Position numbers and translations under genes: made by a program. This document shows positions 6,411 to 6,497 of a stretch of DNA of 6,497 bases, in pieces. The notes beneath the pieces were generated by a model. That model saw only the letters and a program-made list of their open reading frames with translations, did not search any database and was not told where the DNA came from. Numbering within the stretch: the stretch's first letter is position 1; each line of letters begins with the position of its first letter. This DNA comes from Candidatus Krumholzibacteriia bacterium (GTDB taxonomy: Bacteria; Krumholzibacteriota; Krumholzibacteriia; LZORAL124-64-63), in the NCBI GenBank assembly GCA_030643455.1, contig DAOWLV010000198.1, positions 1-6,497 on the forward strand. Direction: 5' to 3'.

Positions 6411-6497
6411 ATGGCCCATCTGCATTTCTACGATTGGATCATCATCACGGGTTACGTGATCCTGACCCTGGCCCTGGGCCTGGCCTTCCGCAAACGA
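6411..6497 (+). CDS. N terminus of a probable sodium:solute symporter (SSS family), 3' truncated
   Basis: Only 29 codons are inside the window. They read MAHLHFYDWIII, then a hydrophobic segment (TGYVILTLALGLAF), then R-K-R. A D-W-x-I-I-x-x-Y motif leading into a first membrane helix with L-x-L-G-L, followed by basic residues on the inner side, is the usual opening of SSS (sodium/solute symporter) proteins. The full family protein has about 500 residues and 13 or more helices. AGGGGA at 6395-6400 lies ten bases before the ATG and acts as the ribosome site. The gene is divergent from icd across a shared regulatory region. The substrate (sugar, amino acid, carboxylate and so on) cannot be read from this piece, and another inner-membrane protein remains possible. 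Confidence 0.7.
   Translation, partial: MAHLHFYDWIIITGYVILTLALGLAFRKR

Noticed and set aside
6227..6412. 62-codon N-terminal extension of icd
   Set aside because: It has no similarity to the family N terminus, would overlap the start codon of the divergent symporter, and the ribosome site at 6232-6237 points to the ATG at 6226.

Overview
The window looks like chromosomal DNA of a GC-rich Gram-negative bacterium. It has an outer-membrane porin-like protein and a secreted multiheme cytochrome whose C-terminal tail (NYPNPFNP... ending in KMTLIR) is of the FlgD-like / type IX secretion class. Such tails are typical of the Fibrobacteres-Chlorobi-Bacteroidetes superphylum and of related GC-rich candidate phyla. 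The phylum is an inference from that tail plus base composition; nothing in the window fixes it more precisely. I see no tRNA, rRNA, CRISPR array, insertion sequence or phage gene.

Layout. From 1 to 2487 (+) is the 3' part of a large multiheme c-type cytochrome gene, running in from the left edge. It has five complete CXXCH motifs plus the last residues of what is probably a sixth. A strong hairpin at 2508-2539 separates it from a convergent gene at 2569-3789 (-), a signal-peptide-bearing beta-barrel porin-like protein that starts on TTG. Its leader (3790-3946) holds a candidate promoter and several short dyads. A rho-independent terminator at 3947-3979 ends the upstream gene on the same strand, icd (3998-6226, -), a full-length monomeric NADP-dependent isocitrate dehydrogenase of 742 residues with its substrate and cofactor residues intact. 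A 184-base divergent intergenic region with three palindromes lies between icd and the first 29 codons of a probable sodium:solute symporter (6411-6497, +), which is cut by the right edge.

How they fit together. The four genes are four separate transcription units as far as the sequence shows: convergent, then tandem with a terminator between, then divergent. icd serves the TCA cycle (isocitrate to 2-oxoglutarate, making NADPH). The symporter would import a small organic solute, and the porin would let solutes cross the outer membrane. The cytochrome is exported and probably handles electrons in the periplasm or at the cell surface. A shared function is not shown. The most interesting object is the cytochrome, because of its domain combination: heme site, EF-hand-like loop, Ig-like domain, multiheme core, TGHKLP beta domain and sorting tail.
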